This document shows, piece after piece, positions 45,817 to 56,000 of a stretch of 64,000 nt of DNA. The stretch is from Microstegium vimineum (lineage: Eukaryota; Streptophyta; Magnoliopsida; Poales; Poaceae), in contig CM039129.1 of NCBI GenBank assembly GCA_022036555.1, positions 41,009,827-41,073,826 of the forward strand, written 5' to 3'. A program made the position numbers and the translations under genes. The stretch's first letter is position 1. Every line of letters begins with the position of its first letter. The notes under the pieces are model-generated. The model saw only the letters and a list, made by a program, of their open reading frames with translations. It made no database searches and was not told the DNA's origin.

Positions 45817-46955
45817 TGTAGATCACTTGAGATCAGAAACATCCGATGAGCCAACAAAATGAGGCTCTAATTGTAACCGATGACGATCTCAAGGCGAAGC
45901 ACTGACTGAACTGAAAAACACGTGCCATTAATTAGCTAGTGCATGATCGAGAGCCGACACGTAGAACTGAAGCAATAGAGGCAGATAGTTGAATCCAGTG
46001 TGAAAACCTCGCACACAGGGGGAGCAGCTGTGAAAATGAAACTGCAAATAATAAGCACATCGATCAGAGTTACTTGAATCCGTGCAGAATGAGGAGAACC
46101 TTGCACAATGAGCTATCATTCAGATCAGAGTTGAATACAGAGTGAAAACTGAAAACCTTTGCACTCGGAAGTCGGAACTAACTGTCAAAAAGTGCAAGTT
46201 GTACATCGGAGTTGAATATAGAGCGCGACAAAGTGCGAGGAAGTAAAGTTTGCCCTCAAGGGCACATGCTCTCGCGTTGTAGACCACACGATTTGTATTG
46301 AGATGTGTGCACAACAGTAAAGTGACAATATTATATTTTATCTCTCCTGTTGTGCACACATCTCAATACGAATAGTGTGATCCACAACGCGAAGGCATGT
46401 GCCCTTGAGGGGAAAAAACTGCTTCCGACAAAGTGCCTTAGCTTGTGCGCGCACGCATGGCATGTACTATCATTTTTCTTGGTTGGAAGAAAAAGTTCAT
46501 GTACTATCATTTATGTTCAGACTTTGATGCATGCCTAGGGTCGTCGTTGACATTGTGAATCGTCTACTCGATCTCTCTTTCTATCCCTCTCTCTCTGTGT
46601 CGCCATCAGATCAGCCTCTTCTCCGGTGTCCGGAGGCGTGAGACAGATTATTGGTCACTGACGACTGACCAACATATATAAGCATGCATGCAGCTGGTCG
46701 CTCGCCGTCACCGATTGTAGTAGTCCCTGTCAGATTATTGCCATAAGCTAAGCGTGGTACAGTACAGTACTATTGTACGTACAGTACTAGTTAGGAGACA
46801 GTGGAAACGCATGACACCAGAATGGAGACAGACACTGGCTGTCAATTCCCCCAAAAGTCGCCAAAGATATATAAGGATCGATGATAGAGACAAAATACGG
46901 ATTCTTGCCTGCTGTTGATTCTCGATCAATCTCAAATCTCAACTGCATGCAGGTT
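45817..46955 (+). repeat. Duplicated non-coding block, copy 1
   Basis: Contains agaaacatccgatgagcca, gcactgactgaactgaa, agttgaatccagtgtg and cctcgcaca in the same order as copy 2 at about 47,660-48,840, diverged. It ends in a CT-rich promoter-like segment and ttgcctgctgttgattctc, parallel to the leader-like end of copy 2. It carries the foldback at 46,253-46,411, absent from copy 2. Confidence 0.7.
46253..46411. repeat. Foldback with 65-bp arms
   Basis: The left arm 46,253-46,317 and right arm 46,347-46,411 are inverted copies with about six mismatches in 65 positions; the loop is 29 bases. The 23 bases next to the loop (tattgagatgtgtgcacaac and neighbours) pair perfectly. A weaker match extends outward past the arms. 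The structure suits a young inverted-repeat small-RNA locus or a foldback transposon. No TIR/TSD was identified. Confidence 0.75.
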
Positions 46956-47224
46956 CCAATTTAACTATTCAGAGATTGCTGTAGCTCATCTAGTGGCATC
47001 TGAATATGAGCTCCGACCAGTGCAAGGACAACGTACAACTGAACAATTGCTAGCTCATAAAAGAAAGGTAGTTTTAGGTAGCAAAAACTATGCAGTTCTC
47101 TGGTTCGAACTGAGGACCTCAGGTCCAAAACATAGTGCCTGAACCGGATGAGCTACAACAGCAAGTTTGTCTATTAATAGAAATAATAGTACTTGTTCTA
47201 TTTCAAAGGCCCAGATACGTAAGA

Positions 47225-47410
47225 TAATAGCTCGGCGCCGTGACCTGTGGGCGCCGAGCTCGGCGCCGTGCTCTACGGCGCCGAGTCTTCTGTCACGTCA
47301 GTTCCAGCGCAACATCGGGTTCAAAAGCTCGGCGCCGTGTCCTGTGGCGTCGACCTGTGTTACCTCGGCGTCGTGGGGCATGGCGCCGACCCCCAGGGTC
47401 CATAAACGTG
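47225..47410. repeat. GC-rich GGCGCCG-reiterated segment
   Basis: AGCTCGGCGCCGTG-type motifs recur four or more times in both orientations (47,231-47,345), ending near ggcgccgacccccagggtcc. This is a dispersed repeat type of grass genomes, not coding. Confidence 0.6.
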
Positions 47411-47639
47411 AATAGTTTCTTCAGGGTCCAATTGTGAAAATAGTTCAAGAAAAGGGCTAAATCCTAAAAATTTGGGTAAATACATCTACTGCCTGTTTTC
47501 AATTTAGGATTCAGAAAAGAAAAGAAAAAAATAATTGCATGCATGCGCAGTTTATTATATATTGATGAGAAGCCAAGTTGTTTTCAAGATCTCTTTCTAC
47601 TGAATCTCTATCTCTGTAGGGGAAATTTAAATAACTCGT

Positions 47640-48840
47640 GTCCAGCTACAACTCTAGATCACTGTAGATTAGAAACATCCGATGAGCCAGCTGCCAGCAC
47701 AAATGGAGCTCGATCTAGCTGTAACTGACAACCTATGAGTGCTAGCTGTGGTCTTCAGAAGCACTGACTGAACTGAACAAACATGCCATTAGTTAGTCCA
47801 TGCATTTGGAATTGGAAGAGAGCTAGCCGACAAGCAGCAGAAGCACGCGCAGTATAGTAGACACGCAGAGTTGAATCCAGTGTGTGTGCAAATGGAAACC
47901 TCGCACGCACACGACGGAGCTGTGGAAAAGTACACTACTGTACACCAGAGTTGAATCGAGACTGAGAACCCATTGGGCCAATGCAGACAGTCTAACGAGC
48001 CAACAGGCCAGATAGCATCCCAATATGAAAACGATCGAAATTCGCCTAAGCTACTAGTCAATCGTCCATGCCCAAAAAACCGTCCAATTATTATTAGTCG
48101 ACGACTACCCGGTTTGTAGTCGCTCTAGTCAAATCGGTGAACATTATCGGAGCTGGGAGACCAATAAGGCTGACTATATATACCAGTCGCGATGGGCTAT
48201 TCTTTTGAACTAATAAAACTCGGCTGATTTTGACTGATTCAATAGCGTTGTTTTGGTGAGAGAGAATAAGTTGAAATACGGCCAGCAGAAGCAGTAGAGG
48301 CAGATTCGAATCCGATCGGTGTCAAAATACGGAGCTCATAGTAGTAGTTTTCCACAAGTCCAATTCTGTATTCAAAGCATGCATTCAACGGAGCTGTGGA
48401 AAACTACTGCGAACAAGCACTTTACATCAGAGTTGAATACAGAATGAGAGCCTTCTTGCAGAATGAGCTATCAGAGTTGAATTCAGGAGAGTGAAAACCT
48501 TTGCATGCACGCACGCAAGGAGCTGCCAAAAACTGCGAGTACATCCGAGTTGAAGAATTCAGAGCGAGAAAAACAAAAGTGCCTCTTGCTGTGAACGTAC
48601 CATTTACGTTTGATGCCTAGCTAGCTAGGTTCGTCGTTCAGACTTTTGAGATCGTCAGTCAACGCCTGTCTCTCAGTCGCCATCAGCTAGCTAGCATCTC
48701 CGGCCAATGAGGCAAGTAGGCATGAGATAGATTAGGCACTGACCATGGCAAGATGAAGATTCAGCTTTGCCTGCTGCTGTTGCTTCTCAATCTCAAATCT
48801 CTCAACTGCATTTTCCAGTCTGACTTCGTAAACAATCGCT
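47640..48840 (+). repeat. Duplicated non-coding block, copy 2
   Basis: Partner of 45,817-46,955 at roughly 1.83 kb spacing. It carries several dispersed AGAGTTGAAT-type motifs. It ends with an ATG-opened hydrophobic frame described separately. Confidence 0.7.
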
Positions 48841-48842
48841 GA
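48753..48842 (+). other. 29-codon signal-peptide-like frame
   Basis: MKIQLCLLLLLLN followed by LKSLNCIFQSDFVNNR and a stop. The composition (Lys near Met, a seven-Leu/Cys core) is that of a secretory signal peptide. The corresponding position of copy 1 has no ATG. No downstream coding sequence was found, so this may be a relic first exon or chance. Confidence 0.3.
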
Positions 48843-48847
48843 TTCTT

Positions 48848-48848
<1 letters not shown>

Positions 48849-48894
<46 letters not shown>
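48849..48894. repeat. (CA)n microsatellite
   Basis: An uninterrupted run of 23 CA dinucleotides. Confidence 0.98.
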
Positions 48895-48896
<2 letters not shown>

Positions 48897-49406
48897 TAAA
48901 AGGTGCGTGTGTGTGCAAATGAAATCAGTTTCAATTCTAGTGCCACATATACGTCATCTGCATGCTTATCTGCAAAAATGTATATACATGCCAATTTATG
49001 TGAAAAAATAGGCTCGATTGGCTATTGACATGTTGGTTATTCATCAGCCCATTATTAAGACTATATATTATAAGGATGCATGGTATGAGCAGAGACAGTC
49101 CACAGATGTTCTTTAATCCATTTGTGCTGTTGTTTCCTTGAGAAAGCAAGCAACACAAGGTACAGATAGGAGATAGCCAATACGAAATAGTGGATAGCTT
49201 CTGGATCACAAACAAATAAAAAAGTACAATGATGATGCATGAGAAGTGTGGCCTGAAATAAAAGAGCCCAGAAGTCAGAACAGGGTGTTACAGCATATGC
49301 TGAGATTTCTTTAGGAACCACAGCATCTCTGATAATAATCCAAACAGATATGATGTATCTGCACGTTGATCACACGCGAGTAACGGTGATGTATATATAA
49401 TAATGG

Positions 49407-49441
<35 letters not shown>

Positions 49442-51391
49442 AGTTATTGTCATCCCTAACATTTGCAGAATATAAACTAACTCGATCAGCGAAAGAAAGA
49501 AATAAAAAATACGGTCATGTCTACTATATATCTAGATCATCTTCTCAATGAAGCAATCATGGATATAAATGGGTTAGCATGGATGTCTATTTATACTTTG
49601 TAGGCTTATTAGTTATATGAATTACCTCTATGACTATATATAGGCTTAGTTACCCACTAGAGCTAATTTGGACTATCTTTTAGAAAATTAGCCCTTGTAT
49701 CCAAATCAGACGGTGTGACATTTAGAGATCCACTGTAATAGCTCGCTTATGTCCGTACCATCGAGCCAACCACATGATACCATGGTAGAACAACGGATGA
49801 ACACTTATCACACGATGTGACATTTAAATTAAGATTAATAGTTGCACTTCCCAGGTAATTTAAGGTCTATTTGGAATACCTCAGCTTTATGAGAAACTCT
49901 GAACCAAGCTATTTTTTTTTCCAGCTTCATCCCAACTCATGTCTCTGTGAGAGGAGAACAAAAACAGTTTCATCTATATAAAAATGTTTTAAAAAATAGT
50001 TGTTTGATAAAAAAAATAACTCATGTACTTGAAAACCTTCGGTGGACTTTTCTTCTGCTAGTTCATTTTATAATGAACATATAAATGTAACTGTTGAGCA
50101 CATATATGCACCTGTATTTTTTTAATTAATGCACTTGTGCATTTCAGTATAAAATTTCCACTAAAATCGTCATTTGCAGTAAACATGATCCTGTTCGTTT
50201 TGCTAAAATTTGACTTATGCTAAATGCTTGTGTCGATTTGTTGTGAGAGAAAAACATTGTTGAAGTAGTGCAGATGAATAGAATCATAATACACGATTGG
50301 TTCAGGATTACCTCATGATCGAGTTTGAGTAGACCACAGGCCACCTGTTGCCCCATATGGTGTGACGTGTCCGTTGACACGTGTAAGAAAATGGTGTGAC
50401 CTGTTCAGAATGTAGGATTGGATGAAAGTTTTTGATATATACTATAATATACTCCTATTTTTTAGTTGATCTGAAGGTTGATACATATCTGGCATTATCT
50501 CTACCATACAAATAGATAATTAAGGAGGTTCAGCATTGGCTATGCCTAAATGTAGATAACTAGATAGGTTCATGATGCATTAATTGCATTGCTTGGCTAT
50601 ATGTACTCTCTGTAATAATTCTAAAAAAGTATCATTTTTAATATATATGCCAAGTTTAACTAAAATTTATAAAAATACTAATATTTATCGTACTAATTAA
50701 ATTGGTACCATTAAATTCGTAATGAAGCATATTTTCATTGCGTTAAATTTCTCACGAGGAATAATTGAATGAGAAATTCAAGGACTCCACACCGTCCTAC
50801 TATACCATCATCAAGCACTGCGATAGCCAATCCAGCCTGTTGATAACCTGCCTGCAAGAAGTCAGAAGACACGTCACATCGCTGCCGGCGAGCCAAAAGT
50901 CCAACCCCGCCGGCCGTACACGCACGCACGCAAGGGCCGACTAGACCAGCAAGCGGCACGTCCGTTCAATGAGTACCATTTGTATATTAAAGTAAAAATT
51001 GAGTACTCATCACAAGATACAGTTAGAACAAAAAAAGAAGAAATTTTAGAAATATCACAATAATAAAATATAAGATAATATCCAGTATATATATGGTAGA
51101 TCGATTCTAATCGTTACGAGTAATAGCTATTGGATGTCATGTGTTCTTTTTTCTAATTAATTAAAATGTTACTCACTTCTACTAGTACTATGAAAAAAAT
51201 ATAGTGACACCTAAATTGCATCTAAAGTAGGTTACCAACATAAACCCCTGAACTATTTTTAAATAATCCACATATGTCTTAACGAAAGATAATATAAAAG
51301 ATCCCTTCAATTTGTAAATAAATTATAAATTGAACAAACTACTACTATATTTACATATAACTTTCAATGACAGATCGAGAGGATGATATGG

Positions 51392-51846
51392 TGCGTTTGG
51401 TTGCCTGTATTAGGCCTCAGTCAGGCTCTGCTCATGCAAGATTCCTCTCGCAGCCAGGCTCTGGAGGAACGCAGAAATCGGCCGTTTCTGCCAGGCCAGG
51501 CTCGCGTGGTGCGGGTAAGTAGTCATCTAATGACGTTATTAATGCATGATTAGCATAGATTAAATGATAGTAACATATTTCGATAAATATTAAGGAGTGA
51601 TAAGATAATATAAGAGCTATAAGATAATAGTTGTTTATAATAAATGATATTAAGATGGATTATTTATATATTTTTATCTCATGCAACCAGTCTTCACATG
51701 CGGGCAACCAAACAGGATCTCGAGACAACAAACTCGTGCAGACAGACAACCAAACACCACACTCTTGCATGCACCGGACCTGGTTACCATGAACCAGGCT
51801 CTTCCTGCACGAGCCAGGTTGAGTTCATCCACGAACCAAACAGGCC
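51392..51846. mobile_element. MITE with GTTTGGTT/AACCAAAC ends
   Basis: Left gtgcgtttggttgcctg and right cacgaaccaaacaggcc form imperfect inverted termini. Subterminal segments repeat the ccaggctc/gagcctgg motif. The centre is AT-rich. It is probably a non-autonomous hAT or PIF-like element. Confidence 0.6.
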
Positions 51847-52183
51847 TATCTCCTTCTCCCATGCATGTAATCTCTGCTCAGTATGTAGAGCTAGTGGCGA
51901 AGTTAGAGAAAATTAGAGGATAATGCCTTCCTATAGACTTGGAAATTTAATTTGCAACAACCATGACGAAAATCTATTCTTAATAGCAATTTTTAAAAAA
52001 TTTGTGGGTGCATAGGCATCCACAACCAACACTATAGCTTCGCCCCTGTGCAGAGCAAGGTACTTTTGTTAACAAATACTCCCTAACATATTTTATCTCT
52101 AGAACTTGTAATTTTACATATCTATACTTCTAATGTGACGTAGGTATCGAGAAACGGAATCTCATGCATCCTGAACTGAATTC

Positions 52184-52225
52184 GGGGGGGGGGGGGGGGG
52201 GGGGGGGGGGGGTGGGGGGGGGGGG
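52184..52225. repeat. Poly(G) tract
   Basis: Forty-two positions of G interrupted by a single T at 52,213. Such tracts can form quadruplexes and are also a common site of sequencing or assembly length error. Confidence 0.95.
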
Positions 52226-53617
52226 CTACGACTTGCATTATTGGCAATTGGGCAACGCATGCAAGATCATACACATATATGCTGACACACACATGGCCGT
52301 ACATATGTGACATATATATGCATATATAAGCTGACGACGACACATGCATGTACACCTAGTATATATGCATGTGTCGTGATGTATTTGGATAAAATCATCG
52401 GATAAATATAAATATATCCCTGTCTCATCAGATAAGCTTGTGCCGATCGTCGACTGCGCGAGCATCGGTCTGTCGTCGTCATTCGGTTGTTCAGTTTTAC
52501 TTCTTGTTGGTTTTATTTTGCAAGGTCAGACCTCGATCGGAAATTAAGAAGAAAAAGAACAAGAACAGACGCGCAAGCAAGCAATTAATGCGTGTGTGTT
52601 GGTTGGATTATCAATCGCAATTTGCGAACCGGTTCATCCTTATCACGGTTGTAATCCAACGCCAAAAGCATATGCATATGCATATATTGTAAGTTCTTAT
52701 ATATTCTTGTAGTACAAGAATGCATATGGTGTGAAGAGGCGACCTCGTCGTCGATCGGTTCACGGAGAGATAGGTGGTTCCTTAGCACAAGTTTAGTGGT
52801 GGCACTTATTTATTTCTTCTACGCCACAAGTCAAGCTACGTTTTGTCCATTTATTAAATCCCTCGATCGACAGCCATTGATAATTAATAGCATGCATACG
52901 AGGGATTTCATTATAAAGTTTAACCCGGCTAGTGGTTTGTGAGGAATTTTTTATTTCAAACCTAGCTGCTAGCTATAATGTTCTGCTTAGAGCAACCACA
53001 ATGTATATGAACCAAGTAGTCTATATGTGTAACTTTTGTATCAGTAGATCATACCTATTGTTGTTGTCACAATGTATATCAACCTTTCACGATGGAATCT
53101 GGAGAGAGAGAGAGAGGGAGAAGGAACAAAGGATAATATTTGTTTATTCTTCCTTATGGGTAGTCTATAGCACTATGGATACCTTTTGCTATGGGCTGAT
53201 ATATGGATCACTTCTACAATGTTTTAGCTAGTCTGTAGTGGATATTTTAATGACTATGAACTGGTTTATGACAACGTCCAAACTTAATTTCATAATTCTA
53301 TGAGGGGTGCTTACAATGGATATACTTAGCATTTCTTTATATGTTGTGTGTGTGTGTGTGTCACGATATATGATAAGTTGTTGCCCACAACTATTGAGGT
53401 TCGAGCACTTATATATATTATTACTCTACTTGCGAATAAAATTAACTCGAGTACAGAGTACTACACTATTTGATTTCTTCCTCCGTCCTAACTTTGTCTA
53501 GGTACGTAGCAAGATACATACGTAGACAGAAGCTGGTTTACTTTGGGATCAAATGGGGTATTATCAGTCAAAGTTGATTGCTTATTATGACAGAACAGAT
53601 GGACATGTGCATACCTA

Positions 53618-53688
<71 letters not shown>
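53618..53688. repeat. Compound (CT)n(AT)n microsatellite
   Basis: About 12 CT units followed directly by about 23 AT units. Confidence 0.95.
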
Positions 53689-53689
<1 letters not shown>

Positions 53690-54139
53690 AGGAGCACATC
53701 TCTGTGATTATATAGAAAATAAAGTACCGAATGGTTCATCAGATCACTGTCACTGTCACATCAGACATACAGTATATATTAGACAAAACGTCCCGGTCGC
53801 CGATCAGTAGTGTAAAGTACTACCAAATGCCATGTATCCAGTTGACAAGTATGCAAGACAGTGCCTAGAGATAGATTGCATTGGCCGACCACATTGATAA
53901 GTCGTCGTTGGCCACAATTATTGAGGCTCGACAACTTATTATTACCCTACTTGGGAATAAATTATGTGCAATTATTACTACTGTTTGATACTATCTTCTC
54001 GGAAAGTCAAACCTCGGAAGGGCACAAGGGATAGATATACGATAAAACTTTGCATTTGGCGGTACACTAAAGACTACAAGATAGCCTAGCTGTTCACGAT
54101 CACAATTTGCCAACTATCATATACTCCATGGGATCGTAC

Positions 54140-54270
54140 GTACAAGTTCATCTACTAATTAACGATTTTGTTCTAAATCGAAACTGAAGTGGTGGTACTA
54201 CAAGTTGTACAAGTTCATCTAGTAATTAACGATTTTGTTCTAAATCAAAACTGAAGTGTACTACAAGTTC
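54140..54270 (+). repeat. About 67-bp tandem duplication
   Basis: Copies starting gtacaagttcatctactaat (54,140) and gtacaagttcatctagtaat (54,207) share attaacgattttgttctaaa. They end directly beside the composite SINE/rRNA insertion. Confidence 0.85.
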
Positions 54271-54292
54271 AAGGCAAATTTTATATATAGTT

Positions 54293-54555
54293 TTTTTTTG
54301 TAAATTACAAAAGTATAGGCGTAGACATTCAACATGTATGTAACTCACCCTTATGAACACATGTACACAAACTCTACCCCTATGAGCATCGGCACATCTC
54401 GAGATTGATTAAATCACTACAGGCGTCTAGCTTGCTGCCTACCACTAAAAACATAACACCGTTAAATCCAGAAAAATGCGAGCACAAGTGCCAAGTCGAG
54501 GACTTAAACGCGGGTGAACAGGTTACACCACAAGAAACCTAACCAAATAAGCTTA
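54293..54555 (-). mobile_element. Au-like tRNA-derived SINE
   Basis: Read on the minus strand it contains a box-B-like GCGTTTAAGTCCTCGACTTG, then GTGCTCGCATTTTTCTGGAT, TCGAGATGTGCCG, GCTCATAGGGGTAGAGT and GTTCATAAGGGTGAGT, and ends in a poly(A) tail (T-run at 54,291-54,299). This order is that of the grass Au SINE family. The box A end is not clearly defined where it meets the rRNA fragment. Confidence 0.8.
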
Positions 54556-54559
54556 GGAA

Positions 54560-54778
54560 AGCGGCACATACCGGGGGTAGCGACTGTTTATTAAAAACAC
54601 AGGACTCTGCTAAGTGGTAACACGATGTATAGAGTCTGACACCTGTTCGGTGCTGGAAGGTCGGAATGAGAAGTGTGATAAGCTTTGAATGGAAGCCCCG
54701 ATAAACGGCGGCAGTAACTCTAACTGTCCTAAGGTAGCGAAATTCCTTGTCGCATAAGTAGCAGCCTGCACGAATGGT
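54560..54778 (+). pseudogene. Mitochondrial 26S (LSU) rRNA fragment in the nucleus
   Basis: About 219 bp of large-subunit rRNA, domain IV/V. It includes the universally conserved CTAACTGTCCTAAGGTAGCG and AAATTCCTTGTCG, preceded by AACACGATGTATAGAGTCTG and GATAAACGGCGGCAGTAAC. The variants TCGCATAAGTAGC and CACGAATGGT are of plant-mitochondrial and not plastid or cytosolic type, from memory of those sequences. It lacks the rest of the gene and is a fragment. Confidence 0.85.
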
Positions 54779-55165
54779 AGGCTCAGTTCGCAAATTTTAT
54801 ATATAGTTAGGCGGCTCATTTCACAAAATTGATGTTACGTTGCTAGATTTACGTGAGAATCCTTTAATAAAAGAATTCAATATAAATAAGAAAACATTTT
54901 GTATGTGTAGTGGTGTTACTTAATAACTAATAAGGTTGAAACTTTTTTACTTACAAGACAGGACACTAGTAGTAAAAGAATTGAAAAACGTCGTCCCGAT
55001 TGGTCATAGTCACTGCTAGATTGGCTGTCCTTGCACGTGCACCAATCCATAAAATTTGCCCGTGATGAACTGGAGTGTGTGACACTACAAGTCTTGTACG
55101 AACTGCAACTAATTGCTTCTCTGCAACGAATTCGATCCACGCCATACAACTCCATTCCCCTATAT

Positions 55166-55699
55166 ACGTTGTGTAGTACGTACGTGCAGCTAGCTGTATC
55201 CTTGGTAACGGATTCTAATGTCAACTCTTCAAGTGCATTATTGGCATAAAATACAGTCCCAAGCACACAGTAGACTCTCTCTCTCTATATTTTTTGGTTG
55301 AATTATTGTTTACCTACTGCAGTAAAAGAAAGTGACGGGTTGAATAAGTGATCTCTGGGGGAAAACGAGGTTCAGAAAACGATACATGTAAAATTTTATT
55401 TCTATCTGCAAAGAAAAATTCTTAGCCGACCTACGTTGTGTAGTACGTACGTGCAGCTAGCTGTATCCTTGGTAACGGATTCTAATGTCAACTCTTCAAG
55501 TGCATTATTGGCATAAAATACAGTCCCAAGCACACAGTAGACTCTCTCTCTCTATATTTTTTGGTTGAATTATTGTTTACCTACTGCAGTAAAAGAAAGT
55601 GACGGGTTGAATAAGTGATCTCTGGGGGAAAACGAGGTTCAGAAAACGATACATGTAAAATTTTATTTCTATCTGCAAAGAAAAATTCTTAGTCGACCT
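55166..55699 (+). repeat. 267-bp near-perfect tandem duplication
   Basis: Copy 1 is 55,166-55,432 and copy 2 is 55,433-55,699. I noticed one substitution (agccgacc vs agtcgacc). It contains a CT microsatellite and AT-rich sequence, no gene. The near identity implies a recent event or an assembly duplication. Confidence 0.92.
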
Positions 55700-55997
55700 A
55701 CTTTTGCAGATCGACGATTCACCAGCTATATATAAGGGCTAGTTTGGCAGGATTCAGCTCCTTTCAAAACCACTTTTGCTCTGGTTTCTCTAGAGAAGCA
55801 GCTTCTCTGGTGGTGGAAATGAAGTCTTCTCAAGAAATATTTGGCAAAATGGCTTGTCTTGTTTTCTCAAGAAAGGATATAATAATAAGTGAAATATACA
55901 GTGTGCCTATGTATTTGACTTGTATATATATGGATGAAAATTAAGATATATTTTCTATTAGAAAGATTCAAGGGCTAGGCCACAATTAACCATCATG
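55700..55997. other. Short spacer
   Basis: Contains a small fold with tctctagagaagcagcttctct near 55,787-55,808. No gene was recognised. Confidence 0.4.
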
Positions 55998-56000
55998 TTA

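Larger units (their letters stand above)
48895..54273. other. Intergenic, AT-rich with repeats
   Basis: No gene was recognised over 5 kb. An AT microsatellite lies at 49,411-49,438. A Stowaway-like fragment (gtactctctgtaataattct) lies near 50,603. A frame at 50,735-50,959 (minus) has no known domain. Two diverged copies of a 90-bp segment (53,363-53,450 and 53,893-53,985; ttattactctacttgcgaat vs ttattaccctacttgggaat) indicate an old duplication. A likely MITE begins ttagagcaaccacaatgtat at 52,988. Confidence 0.4.
54274..54808. mobile_element. Composite insertion: SINE plus mitochondrial rRNA fragment within one target duplication
   Basis: The 19-bp sequence gcaaattttatatatagtt occurs identically at 54,274-54,292 and 54,790-54,808. 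Between them lie a T-run, an Au-like SINE read on the minus strand, a mitochondrial LSU rRNA fragment on the plus strand, and 11 further bases. The identical flanks are what a retrotransposition target-site duplication looks like, with the poly(A) tail directly at one edge. The two cargo parts appear to have been inserted together. Confidence 0.8.

Noticed and set aside
46985..47165. tRNA-like sequence with a ggttcgaactgaggacc box
   Set aside because: No full cloverleaf could be drawn on either strand; probably a tRNA-derived repeat fragment.
48849..48894. Array resembling a CRISPR or minisatellite
   Set aside because: Simple CA microsatellite; no repeat/spacer structure anywhere in the window, and the genome is eukaryotic.
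50735..50959. Minus-strand 74-residue frame
   Set aside because: No recognised domain, no splice context, AT-rich neighbours; likely chance.
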